A DNA stretch of 64,000 nt from Entoloma clypeatum (Eukaryota > Basidiomycota > Agaricomycetes > Agaricales > Entolomataceae): positions 4,278,001 through 4,342,000 of the forward strand of contig OY751491.1 of assembly GCA_963565915.1 (NCBI GenBank), read 5' to 3'. Within the stretch, counting starts at the first letter, position 1. Each line of letters opens with the position of its first letter. Below are positions 42,679 through 50,835 of this stretch, one piece after another. The notes under the pieces are model-generated. The model was given only the letters and a program-made list of their open reading frames with translations, did no database searches and was not told the DNA's origin. The position numbers and the translations under genes are program-made.

Positions 42679-43262
42679 ACTTGTAAGAACCTAATCCTAA
42701 ATAGATAAAGGATTCTTGAGAGAAAATTCACAAAGAACAAAGAAAGAAGATTTGATGGGCAAATACACTGTGTTGATTCTACCACCTAATACATGCAGAG
42801 GTTGGACAGTATTTATAGGAAAATGTATTAAGAAGAATCAAATAAAGAAAGGAGACGAGAATTAGATGATGAACAAATACGGCGAGTCCGTGATATATCT
42901 AAGGAGAATTTGGGTGCATGTGAATGTATATAAAAGGAGACAGAAGACAGAAAAGGAAAGGAGAACGAGTGCGAAGGAGAACGAGTGCGAAGGAAAAGGA
43001 GACGCGTTGGACGCAGCCGCATGGAACACATGACTGCGAGTTCATTACAGGCTACAACACTGTGACTGATGGCAACCTACCTAGCTACGGTGGAGGACAC
43101 GCCGGCCTGTTCATTCTCCGCTGCCTCGTCAGTGGGGGGACACGGCATTTCGCGGCTCTCGTAGTTCTATCACACAAGTCACGCAGGGTTGATCAGAGCG
43201 TCGACTTAACACACCGCCCAAGCCTTGCTCACCCACTTACCTACCTGTCTGCATGTAATGTG

Positions 43263-43604
43263 TAATGATGTATCCGACGTAGGCAGCCCAAAGGGCGCTC
43301 AAGACGTAGCGGTACGAAGGCATATGGAAGCTAGACTAACCTGGTTAAGAGACGTTAGTGGAATCAAGAAGCTAACTAGCTACAACGTCTCAGAGAACTG
43401 GGGTGTTCAAGAGTTAGGATTTTCCGTACTAAATACATGGGTATTTATACTAATCCAATATGCGCACGGACCATTGTACAAACAATACATAAACAAGTCA
43501 TGCGTCCGTGGTTGTACCATAAACTCACATATATGGTAATAGTGACTTATAGTCACTTCCTGTGACAAGCACATGGTGCGACATATCTGGCGATATGTTC
43601 AACA
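43263..43604 (-). repeat. 3' LTR of the Copia element
   Basis: On minus it begins TGTTGAACATATCGCC and ends TACATCATTA. The purine tract GTGAGGGGGAG (43,605-43,615) lies just before it and would prime plus-strand DNA. Confidence 0.95.
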
Positions 43605-43615
43605 CTCCCCCTCAC
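43605..43615 (-). other. Polypurine tract of the Copia element
   Basis: On minus, GTGAGGGGGAG directly abuts the TGTTGAAC start of the 3' LTR, the position and composition expected of the plus-strand primer. Confidence 0.8.
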
Positions 43616-44170
43616 TTAGAATCCCGGGTAGGTTTCGTAAGTGGAGTATAAGGCTCTTTAAACTCCATTCGGAGTAGAGCGCGGAATTTTTCAAATTCCT
43701 GGCGACCAAGTGGCTTGGTAAACATATCAGCCGGATTCTCAGTTCCCGGAACGAACCGTGGTTCGATCAATCCATCTTGAACTCTATCGCGTATAGCAAA
43801 ATGATGGATTGCCATATGTTTGGTTCTGCCTTCAGTGACTGGGTTTTGCGCATTGAAAATCGCGCCTTGGTTATCTACATGGAACGGCATTTTGGTAATG
43901 TCCTGTAGTCCAAGCTCTTTGAAGAGATGAGTAACCCATTCGCACTCCCGCGAACATTCACTGGCAGCAACCATTTCCGCCTCAGTGGACGAATGTGCCA
44001 CTGTCTTTTGCTTGCGACTTTTCCAAAGAACAAGTCCTCCTGCAAGCTTAAGGAAATATCCCGATTGGGATTTTCTATCAGATGGGTCTGATGCCCAGTC
44101 TGAATCTGTCCATGCTTCAAAGGAAGCTTTGGATCGACCATCATAGATTATAGAATAGTCTTGAGTACTG
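43612..44170 (-). pseudogene. RNase H region of the Copia pol, out of frame with RT
   Basis: On minus the frame reads DYSIIYDGRSKASFEAWTDSDWA, KSQSGYFLKLAGG, SSTEAEMVAASE, MPFHVDNQGAIF and the ADMFTKPLG end motif of Copia RNase H, stopping at 43,612. The conserved Asp, Glu and Asp residues of the active site are visible. The preceding RT frame stops at 44,141. The linker usually found between SANPS and the YSIIY strand appears shortened, so a small deletion near 44,160 probably shifted the frame. Confidence 0.85.
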
Positions 44171-45892
44171 CTCTTTGGAAGGGTTTGCAGACATTTGTGA
44201 CATTTTTGCAACTGCAAAAGCAATGTCCGGTCTCGTTCCAATGGACAAGTACAACAACGATCCAATGATCATTTGGTACCTTGTTTTGAGTGCGGGATCC
44301 ACCTCCCCCTCATTTGGTGCAGGGTAATAACCCTTTGGGAGTGGAGTGTCAGCAGCCTTTGCATTTTCTAAGCCAAAGCGCTTAATGATCTTCTTCAGGT
44401 ATTCTGACTGATCGATTGTTACGATCTGCTTTTCCGAATCTTGTCGTATTCTCATACGCAAGAATTCTTTAGCAATACCAAGATCACGACTTTCCCATTT
44501 ATTTTTAAAGTCAGATTTTATCTTGCGAACAAGATCTGGGTTTGATCCCATGAACAGGCCGTCATCAACATAGATCAAAGCGATTATCAAATCACCTGAT
44601 TGTTTGTTGTGGTAAACAAAGACGCCTGAGTCAGTTCTACATCGAGTAAAACCTAGCTTCTCCATTGATGCATTGAGCGCGATCCACCACGCTCTCGCAG
44701 CCTGTTTTAGGCCATAGAGTGCTTTTAATAAACGGATGACCTTCCGTTCTTGGCCTTTGACAACAAAGCCTTCGGGTTGATTCATATAGATTTCCTCATC
44801 GAGCTCTCCATAGAGAAAAGCTGATTTGACATCTACTCCTTCAATCACCCATCCTTCAAGCGCAGCTACGGCGAAGAGGATTCGGATAGTCTCGAAACGT
44901 ATCACAGGTGAGAAGATCTCATCAAAATCGATACCCTCGATCTGTGAGAAACCCTTGGCAACGAGTCGTGCCTTCTTTCGTCCGTCAGTTTTGACGTCGA
45001 ATACCCATCGATTTCTGATGGTTTTACGACCTTTAGGCAGGTCAACCAACTTAAAGACATTGCGCTTCCGGAGGGCTTCTAGTTCCTCACGGCATGCTGC
45101 TTTCCATTCAAGCTTTTCCTTTTCAGGTAGCTTATTTATGTCCTTCATTTGCCAAGACTTTGGGTCTTGTGGAATTTCGTCATATGCAGGGATTGCTTTA
45201 GATAGCAAGTGTGCAAGCATTTGTGACTGTCCTCCCCCTTCCCTAATATAGAGTAATTCCTCCATATCTATATCCGGATTCGGATTGGAATTGTTCTGAT
45301 ACATCTGAGGATCAGCGGAGCTAGTTGATGGAACAGCGCCAGATTGCTGGGGTCTGGTCTCCGATCGGGGATTATAGGCGTATCGCCGTGAATCCTCCTG
45401 AACGGTTCTGCTCCAATCACGCTGATTTTGACGCAAGGCCTCAGCCGGGTTGTTCCTGTAAACATTTCCAGGACGCTGGGGTATAACCCGAGTACGACGA
45501 GGACGATCAGTTTGTGGACGATAATCGCCTGGTAAGGTACGATCATCGTTTGGTGCATCTATGCGCACACGTTTCCCTGGATTGCGAGTCCGGGGAACCC
45601 ACTGCTGATTCTCAGCGGTGTCCTGTCTGTTTGTTCCATCAGAAGTCTGACTGGAACCTTCGGGAAGCTGACCAGTTTGGTCGCTATTTGTATCAGGGAG
45701 GTTATGATTGTCATCATGGGTTCCTGGATTAGACGGGTAATGTGAACCGCCAGGACCATGTGCATCATTGTCTTCCGAATGGAAATCGTCGGTTGGTAAA
45801 ACAGACGGGCCATCATGTCCATTTGCATCATCGTTTCCCATATCGTCTGATGTTGGATCATGGTATTGTGTTATCGAAGGTATTTTGTTCAT
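44141..45892 (-). CDS. pol: Copia reverse transcriptase ORF
   Basis: This ORF copies the element RNA into DNA. It begins ATG at 45,892, overlapping the stop of the preceding ORF in ATGA. The first 220 residues are a low-complexity Asp/Gly/Pro linker. RT starts near WKAACREELEALRKR and shows NRWVFDVKTDGRKKARLVAKG, VDVKSAFLYGEL, LKALYGLKQAARAWW and the active site LIYVDDGLFMGS (catalytic Asp pair intact), then IGSLLYLSIGTRPDIAFAV. A stop at 44,141 cuts off RNase H, which continues in another frame. Copia pol is normally one frame with integrase, so this separate ORF is unusual. Confidence 0.9.
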   Translation of the reverse strand: MNKIPSITQYHDPTSDDMGNDDANGHDGPSVLPTDDFHSEDNDAHGPGGSHYPSNPGTHDDNHNLPDTNSDQTGQLPEGSSQTSDGTNRQDTAENQQWVPRTRNPGKRVRIDAPNDDRTLPGDYRPQTDRPRRTRVIPQRPGNVYRNNPAEALRQNQRDWSRTVQEDSRRYAYNPRSETRPQQSGAVPSTSSADPQMYQNNSNPNPDIDMEELLYIREGGGQSQMLAHLLSKAIPAYDEIPQDPKSWQMKDINKLPEKEKLEWKAACREELEALRKRNVFKLVDLPKGRKTIRNRWVFDVKTDGRKKARLVAKGFSQIEGIDFDEIFSPVIRFETIRILFAVAALEGWVIEGVDVKSAFLYGELDEEIYMNQPEGFVVKGQERKVIRLLKALYGLKQAARAWWIALNASMEKLGFTRCRTDSGVFVYHNKQSGDLIIALIYVDDGLFMGSNPDLVRKIKSDFKNKWESRDLGIAKEFLRMRIRQDSEKQIVTIDQSEYLKKIIKRFGLENAKAADTPLPKGYYPAPNEGEVDPALKTRYQMIIGSLLYLSIGTRPDIAFAVAKMSQMSANPSKEQYSRLFYNL

Positions 45893-48741
45893 TGTAGAAC
45901 ATTTGGGAACAGCTGTTCATCAAACATTGCTGTGACACCTATGAAGACTACGTTGTTTGGAATTCGCATAAACTGGTAACCTTTAGTTCCAGTTTTAAAT
46001 CCGATGAAGATCATCAGCTCGGATTTAGCGGTGGTAGTACGAATTTCTTTTGGAAGAAAGACGTAAGCACCACATCCAAAAACGTGTAGGTTCGACACAT
46101 CAGGCTTTTCCTTTTTAAGGGACTCATACGGAGTAAGCCATCCATGTCTTTTCAATGGAGTTCGGTTATACAAGTGAAGTGCATGTTCTACCGCAAATTG
46201 AATCCATATTTCGGGTAGGCAAGCATCATGCAACATAGCAAGTGCTTTATCCATTAAAGTTCTGTTAAAACGTTCCGCTCGACCGTTTTGTTGTGGCTGG
46301 TGCGGCACAGTAACTTCACCCTGGATTCCCATCTCACGCATATCTGCTTGGAAAGGGACAAACTCACCGCCGCCATCAAAACGCCAAGTTTTAATTGTCG
46401 TATTGAATTGGTTTTTAACCATGGCATTAAAATCACGAAGTGCAGAGTGTGCATCGGATTTTAGTCTCAATAAAGAGATCCAGGCGTGTGATGTGTAGTC
46501 ATCAACAAAGCTGATATAATAATTATATTTGCTATAAGTCGCCTTCTTGAATTGCTTTAAATCCGAATGGATTAGCTCAAGAGGTGCTTTAGCGCGTGTC
46601 TGAGATGGTGGGAAAGATTTTGAAGGCATCTTTCCAAGAGCGCATCCTTTGCAGGGTCGCTCAGTGGACGGTTTGTCCACTCCATTGAAACCTTTGACAT
46701 GTTTAGAAGCATGTCGTAGTACTTCATGTGAAGGGTGTCCGAATCGCTTGTGCCAGGTGTCATAATCAACAGATTGTGAGACACTAAGACTAACCAAGTG
46801 TATTTGTTCCTCTTTAATGATCGTGGCATTTAGCCAATAAATCGATTCATTTGCCTTATGAGGATAACACATAAACAAAGGAAGACCTGAATTGGTTTTT
46901 AGCGTGATCGAACCAAATCGTCCGCTAATTTCATTTCCTTGTTTAAGGATCTCGCCTACAGATAAAAGACGAACGTCTAAATCTGGTATGTAATAAACGG
47001 GTGATAGACGAGTTATTTTATTTTGTTCTCGCCCGTTCTTCTTGATGGTGTGATTAATCAACACCGTTCCTTGTCCAAGGATCTGAATAGTGTGACCTTT
47101 CTGTGCAATTTGCACAGATTGACGATCTTTTAATGGGGTATACTCAATGAAATCATTGATATCATAAGTAAAGTGCAATGATGCACCTGAATCAAGAATC
47201 CAGTTGGATTGATTCTGTTTCTTACATTCAGCACAATTCGCGTAATGAGAATTTATTTGCGCTATAAGCGCGTGTACAGCAGGTGATAAAAATACATTGG
47301 ACCGCCGTCCATTCACTCGTCTCCAAAGAGGCTTCTGTGAAGTATTTGTCAACTGCGTTGTACATGCTGTCGAATGTGAAACATACCCCATGTCGTCGTT
47401 GTTTCCATCACCACGGGAAACTTCATACTCCATATAGTCGTTGACGTATCCTTCATCGTAATAGCCCCTTATGGTGGGGGCTATGTCTTCTGTCTCCATC
47501 TCATCGGCCCAGCTGATTCTACTCGGTGTTTCTTCGAAAACCGGAATGCAGTGATTCCGGGGGTCCATTGTCGGAGGCGCTGAGAGCGGCCTTGACGTTG
47601 CAGCTTCATTACGTTGAAGTGCAGGGACCTCGACGAGGCGAGTTAGATTCTGAGCTGTTGGAGGGACACCAATGCTGTTAGCTAGTGTGCGTGCTCCATC
47701 CAGGTCCGTGAAAGGGCCTGGGCCAGGAATGTTACCGATCGCAAGCGATTGGTTGTTCCTAATCCTCCAGTCGGTGGATGATGAGGGGTGCGGAGTGAAG
47801 ATAGACCCATTTCCGTAAATGACCGTGCTGGGTAAGGTCTGGATTGGAAGCTGCCCATCAGGGGCGCTATCCATGGCAGAGGAGGCAAAATGCGCCTTCT
47901 CTTTTCCTTTCCAGGGTCCTTTGCCCTTGGTCTTCCCGGCAGAAGTTCCTCGTCCCTTGCCCTTCCAGGGCTTGGAGTGCTGATGTGAATGCTGCTGATT
48001 AGCAGCCGGTCCTTCCGAAGATCCCTGAGAGGGTCCAGTGCGAGGCTGGTACTTCGGGGGGTTGGGACGAGCGCGTTTTACTGCAGAGATTTTGTTCGCG
48101 TGAGCACTTCCTTGGGACTGTGGAGCGTGCGGGTTTTTACGGAAGTATTCCGAGCGTATTTGCTCGATTACCTTCCCGATTTCGAGTACTGTGGACTGAT
48201 TGCCGCCAGGCGCCACATAGTGCACCGCATCAAAGAGGATGCTGTGCACTAGACCATCATAGCCCTGAGGCAGTCCATTCAGGATCATCATGATCCGGAC
48301 GAACTTGGGGATATCTATGTGGTTGTGCTCGAGTCGCTGAAATAGGGTCTGCATCTTATCGATGCCAGATAAAGGATCGGCGGGAGAAAGAGAAGTGCGG
48401 AGGAGTTGCTGGAAATCAGCAAAAACGGTGGACGGGCCGACCGTAGACAGTTTAGTGGTGATCAGGTCCCACATAGCTCCCTTGATGTGATGGACGAGAG
48501 AGTCCGAAATGGACATCTGGATTAGGCCTTGGGCCTGATCGTCCTGCTCATGCCAAGTGTTTAACTTGTCTTGGAAATCTGTCTCTTTAGAATCACCCGG
48601 GATTTTCTTATCGCCGGTGACGATCCTCCACACTTTAGCTGCCTTCAGGTAGGCGCTCATCTTCTCCTGATAGACGGAGAAATTGGTGGTGGTGAGCTTG
48701 GGAACGGAGGAAGCGAGGTCGAGTTTTGAGTTTGAAGACAT
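45889..48741 (-). CDS. gag: Copia Gag-protease-integrase ORF
   Basis: The start MSSNSKLDLA at 48,741 is preferred over the in-frame ATG at 48,774. Residues 1-220 are a Copia-type Gag (LTTTNFSVYQEKMSAYLKA, MMILNGLPQGYDGLVH). A Lys/Gly-rich stretch (WKGKGRGTSAGKTKGKG) replaces the usual zinc knuckle. Protease: NWILDSGASLHFTYD. Integrase: WHKRFGHPSHEVLRH ... CKGCALGK zinc site, core Asp in LIHSDLKQ and RFDGGGEF, Glu in NGRAERFNRTL, then the TPYESLKKEKP and FGCGAYVFLP segments. It ends TGA at 45,889-45,891. All catalytic residues are present and the 951-codon frame is unbroken. Confidence 0.93.
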   Translation of the reverse strand: MSSNSKLDLASSVPKLTTTNFSVYQEKMSAYLKAAKVWRIVTGDKKIPGDSKETDFQDKLNTWHEQDDQAQGLIQMSISDSLVHHIKGAMWDLITTKLSTVGPSTVFADFQQLLRTSLSPADPLSGIDKMQTLFQRLEHNHIDIPKFVRIMMILNGLPQGYDGLVHSILFDAVHYVAPGGNQSTVLEIGKVIEQIRSEYFRKNPHAPQSQGSAHANKISAVKRARPNPPKYQPRTGPSQGSSEGPAANQQHSHQHSKPWKGKGRGTSAGKTKGKGPWKGKEKAHFASSAMDSAPDGQLPIQTLPSTVIYGNGSIFTPHPSSSTDWRIRNNQSLAIGNIPGPGPFTDLDGARTLANSIGVPPTAQNLTRLVEVPALQRNEAATSRPLSAPPTMDPRNHCIPVFEETPSRISWADEMETEDIAPTIRGYYDEGYVNDYMEYEVSRGDGNNDDMGYVSHSTACTTQLTNTSQKPLWRRVNGRRSNVFLSPAVHALIAQINSHYANCAECKKQNQSNWILDSGASLHFTYDINDFIEYTPLKDRQSVQIAQKGHTIQILGQGTVLINHTIKKNGREQNKITRLSPVYYIPDLDVRLLSVGEILKQGNEISGRFGSITLKTNSGLPLFMCYPHKANESIYWLNATIIKEEQIHLVSLSVSQSVDYDTWHKRFGHPSHEVLRHASKHVKGFNGVDKPSTERPCKGCALGKMPSKSFPPSQTRAKAPLELIHSDLKQFKKATYSKYNYYISFVDDYTSHAWISLLRLKSDAHSALRDFNAMVKNQFNTTIKTWRFDGGGEFVPFQADMREMGIQGEVTVPHQPQQNGRAERFNRTLMDKALAMLHDACLPEIWIQFAVEHALHLYNRTPLKRHGWLTPYESLKKEKPDVSNLHVFGCGAYVFLPKEIRTTTAKSELMIFIGFKTGTKGYQFMRIPNNVVFIGVTAMFDEQLFPNVLQ

Positions 48742-48830
48742 GATGATGCTGTGAAACATAAATAGAATCAGCATATGAAATATCGAAAAAGCGCATCAGA
48801 AAATAAATAGACGAGCTGCCTTGTCGATCA

Positions 48831-49667
48831 TCATTCTTCGTTCTCTGTTTGGTCTAGTGGTAGCATATGAAATGCCATCACTAGTTCTACCCAATCGTCA
48901 TGTGCGCCCTGAGTGCTGTGTTGCCCACAGGTGCAAGACCCTCCCTGAACAGGGAGCATGACTTCATTCGCTCTGTTCGCCGCCTCAATTAAGGGGTCAT
49001 TATCCGGCAACCGAATTTGTCGGGCCGGAGGCGAAAGAGGAGGTGCCCCGTGTGCTTCAGGGATGGTCCCATCATCAACATACACGGGCGGAGGATCCGT
49101 GGGATCTCCATCTTGGGTAGGTACCGCAACAGGTACCTCAGTACGGCGATTACGCCGTCTGCGGTTTAGAACTCGAGTCCTGGCTGATCCTGCATCACAC
49201 GTAGTACACGAGTAGTCAAAGGTGGTGTTGTCTATGCAATGCCTTGGGCAATGCTGACTGTCAACAACAAGTTGTCGACACACCCCGCATCGTGCAACGA
49301 TGCGTCCATTGTCATCAAGACCTGAAGGGACTGAGCCCTGTGCCGTTGGCACCATATGGACTTGCTCTCGTGATACGATCATTGTAACAGGGATTCTCTC
49401 AATCAATCGATCAAGAATGGCCCATTGAAAGGTACATTCAATACCTCGAATGCTGCGAGGTTCACCGTCGAGGGAACCGTCGAGCTCGATGTATTCGATG
49501 CTGAGGAAACCAGTCTCCAGGCTAGCATACAAAGCGGATGCTGCCAATAGTAGCGCAAAAGCTAGGATGCTTAGAGCATGCGGCGCTAGGGCCGGGGCCC
49601 ATAACCTAATGATGTATCCGACGTAGGCAGCCCAAAGGGCGCTCAAGACGTAGCGGTACGAAGGCAT
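48831..49667 (-). CDS. Extra 5' ORF of the Copia element: membrane/Cys-rich protein starting inside the LTR
   Basis: The 278-residue frame opens with ATG at 49,667, 61 bp before the end of the 5' LTR. It runs through the LTR border and primer-binding site and ends TGA at 48,831, 90 bp before gag. Residues 5-55 hold two hydrophobic stretches (LWAAYVGYIIRLW and LSILAFALLLAASALYASL), suggesting membrane insertion. Residues about 130-165 hold Cys pairs (CGVC, HCPRHC, CTTC) resembling a zinc ribbon. RVLNRRRRNRR is basic, and CTCGQH is near the end. No homologous domain is recognised. Copia elements normally start with gag, so this is an accessory gene or captured host sequence. Because the LTR is copied, its first 20 codons are also present in the 3' LTR. 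Confidence 0.75.
   Translation of the reverse strand: MPSYRYVLSALWAAYVGYIIRLWAPALAPHALSILAFALLLAASALYASLETGFLSIEYIELDGSLDGEPRSIRGIECTFQWAILDRLIERIPVTMIVSREQVHMVPTAQGSVPSGLDDNGRIVARCGVCRQLVVDSQHCPRHCIDNTTFDYSCTTCDAGSARTRVLNRRRRNRRTEVPVAVPTQDGDPTDPPPVYVDDGTIPEAHGAPPLSPPARQIRLPDNDPLIEAANRANEVMLPVQGGSCTCGQHSTQGAHDDWVELVMAFHMLPLDQTENEE
49595..49606 (-). other. Primer-binding site matching the initiator tRNA-Met anticodon arm
   Basis: On minus GGTTATGGGCCC directly follows the 5' LTR end at 49,607. It is complementary to the GGGCCCAUAACC of the anticodon stem-loop of eukaryotic initiator tRNA-Met, the half-tRNA priming known from Drosophila copia. It lies inside the extra ORF, where it encodes RLWAP. 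Confidence 0.8.
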
Positions 49668-49948
49668 ATGGAAGCTAGACTAACCTGGTTAAGAAACGTT
49701 AGTGGAATCAAGAAGCTAACTAGCTACAACGTCTCAGAGAACTGGGGTGTTCAAGAGTTAGGATTTTCCGTACTAAATACATGGGTATTTATACTAATCC
49801 AATATGCGCACGGACCATTGTACAAACAATACATAAACAAGTCATGCGTCCGTGGTTGTACCATAAACTCACATATATGGTAATAGTGACTTATAGTCAC
49901 TTCCTGTGACAAGCACATGGTGCGACATATCTGGCGATATGTTCAACA
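49607..49948 (-). repeat. 5' LTR of the Copia element
   Basis: Nearly identical to 43,263-43,604. A TATA-like AGTATAAATACCC (minus) is at about 49,783-49,795. Upstream of it lies the palindrome AGTGACTTATAGTCACT (about 49,883-49,899), a possible bZIP site. The last 61 bp encode the start of the extra ORF. Confidence 0.95.
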
Positions 49949-50027
49949 ATGTGTAGCATAGGAACTCAGTTCCTCCAGCACAATAAACTTAATTCAAAAA
50001 AAAAAAAAAAAAAAAAAAACCTACCTA

Positions 50028-50835
50028 TCTAGCCTGATCCCCTCTCGAATGTGGATTCTGAGGCTGCCATTCCTGCCTGGACAGGCAACGGTCTCCAAGT
50101 CCTTGGCTTTGCTCCATGTATCCTGTACGTCCCGCTCCACTCCTCTATCACCGCACCAACGGAATTTGCGACAGAACAAGAGAAGTAGCAAGGAATCTGT
50201 CAAAGCCGGAAACTTCTGGTGAACCGCGATGGCTCGCGCTTGAAGTACGCTCTTGACACTGTGGTCGGCGATCTCAAGGCGACGGAGAAGAAAATAAAAG
50301 GCGGGAGCAGGCGCAACCAATTGTGATGACGCGATCATGTGACTCCATCTTGGTGCGCGCCGCGCGTCGTCCGCAAATGATGAAGTATGAAACGACCTTT
50401 GGAGCTCTCGTCCAACCTCATACCCAACTCATACCAATCTGGGATGAGCGATACCGTCAATCAAGATCGCGTTTGAGCCAGAGGTTGAGGGGGAGCTAGT
50501 GCATCTGCCTGACTGCCAGAGACCGTATTCAGGACTCGAATCAAGTTGTATGCGACGGCACACCACCATGAAGATCGGAAGGGTGAGCTAGAAGAGCCGT
50601 GGGCTTGGATTCGTTTACGAGCCAGGCCGTGTATACAGTTACATTCAAAAGGCGGATCAAAAAATCGTATGGTCATTACAACACAGCCAGGGGTTTGCGA
50701 CGCCGTCTGCAGCCTCTCCACGACTGCCCAAAAAAAACTCGGTGTGATCTGCGGAACGCAACACACGCGGTAAGACTCCCCCCACATCCGAGACAACCCA
50801 TATGGCCCCGACTCCCAGCCGCCGGGGGTCAACGT
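50028..50835. other. Boundary between repeats and gene space
   Basis: No transposon ends were recognised. A minus frame at 50,338-50,021 (about 105 codons) and others at 50,461-50,832 have no known domains. The last part is probably the 3' UTR of the glucanase gene on minus. Confidence 0.4.

Larger units (their letters stand above)
40734..43073. other. 2.3-kb stretch without a recognisable gene
   Basis: The stretch contains the second palindromic 22-mer (41,581-41,602). A block at about 42,045-42,165 is full of GGTTCGG/CCGAACC words and looks like the subterminal end of another DNA transposon. A minus frame at 42,480-42,185 is coding-like but not identified. Also present are a G-run (about 42,583-42,611) and copy 2 of the 60-bp repeat. 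No complete gene was found. Confidence 0.4.
43263..49948 (-). mobile_element. Full-length Ty1/Copia retrotransposon, 6,686 bp
   Basis: LTRs at 43,263-43,604 and 49,607-49,948 are 342 bp each, with one difference noted. Target duplication ATGTG lies at 43,258-43,262 and 49,949-49,953. Read on minus the order is 5' LTR, primer-binding site, an extra ORF, gag-protease-integrase ORF, RT ORF, RNase H, polypurine tract, 3' LTR. The integrase-before-RT order defines Copia. It is inserted in a poly(A) retroposon and is among the youngest insertions in the window. Confidence 0.96.
43074..50027 (+). mobile_element. Poly(A)-tailed retroposon split by the Copia element
   Basis: If the Copia element and one ATGTG copy are removed, a segment of about 245 bp remains (43,084-43,262 joined to 49,954-50,017). 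It ends with AATAAA (about 49,982) and a tail of about 22 A. It is flanked by a perfect 10-bp direct repeat AACCTACCTA (43,074-43,083 and 50,018-50,027). Poly(A) and a 10-bp duplication are the marks of target-primed retroposition by a LINE-type machinery. No pol III boxes were seen, so a 5'-truncated LINE or a processed transcript is more likely than a tRNA-derived SINE. Confidence 0.65.

Noticed and set aside
50021..50338. 105-codon minus frame after the poly(A) retroposon
   Set aside because: Starts and ends without support, has no motifs and lies in the boundary region next to the glucanase 3' end.
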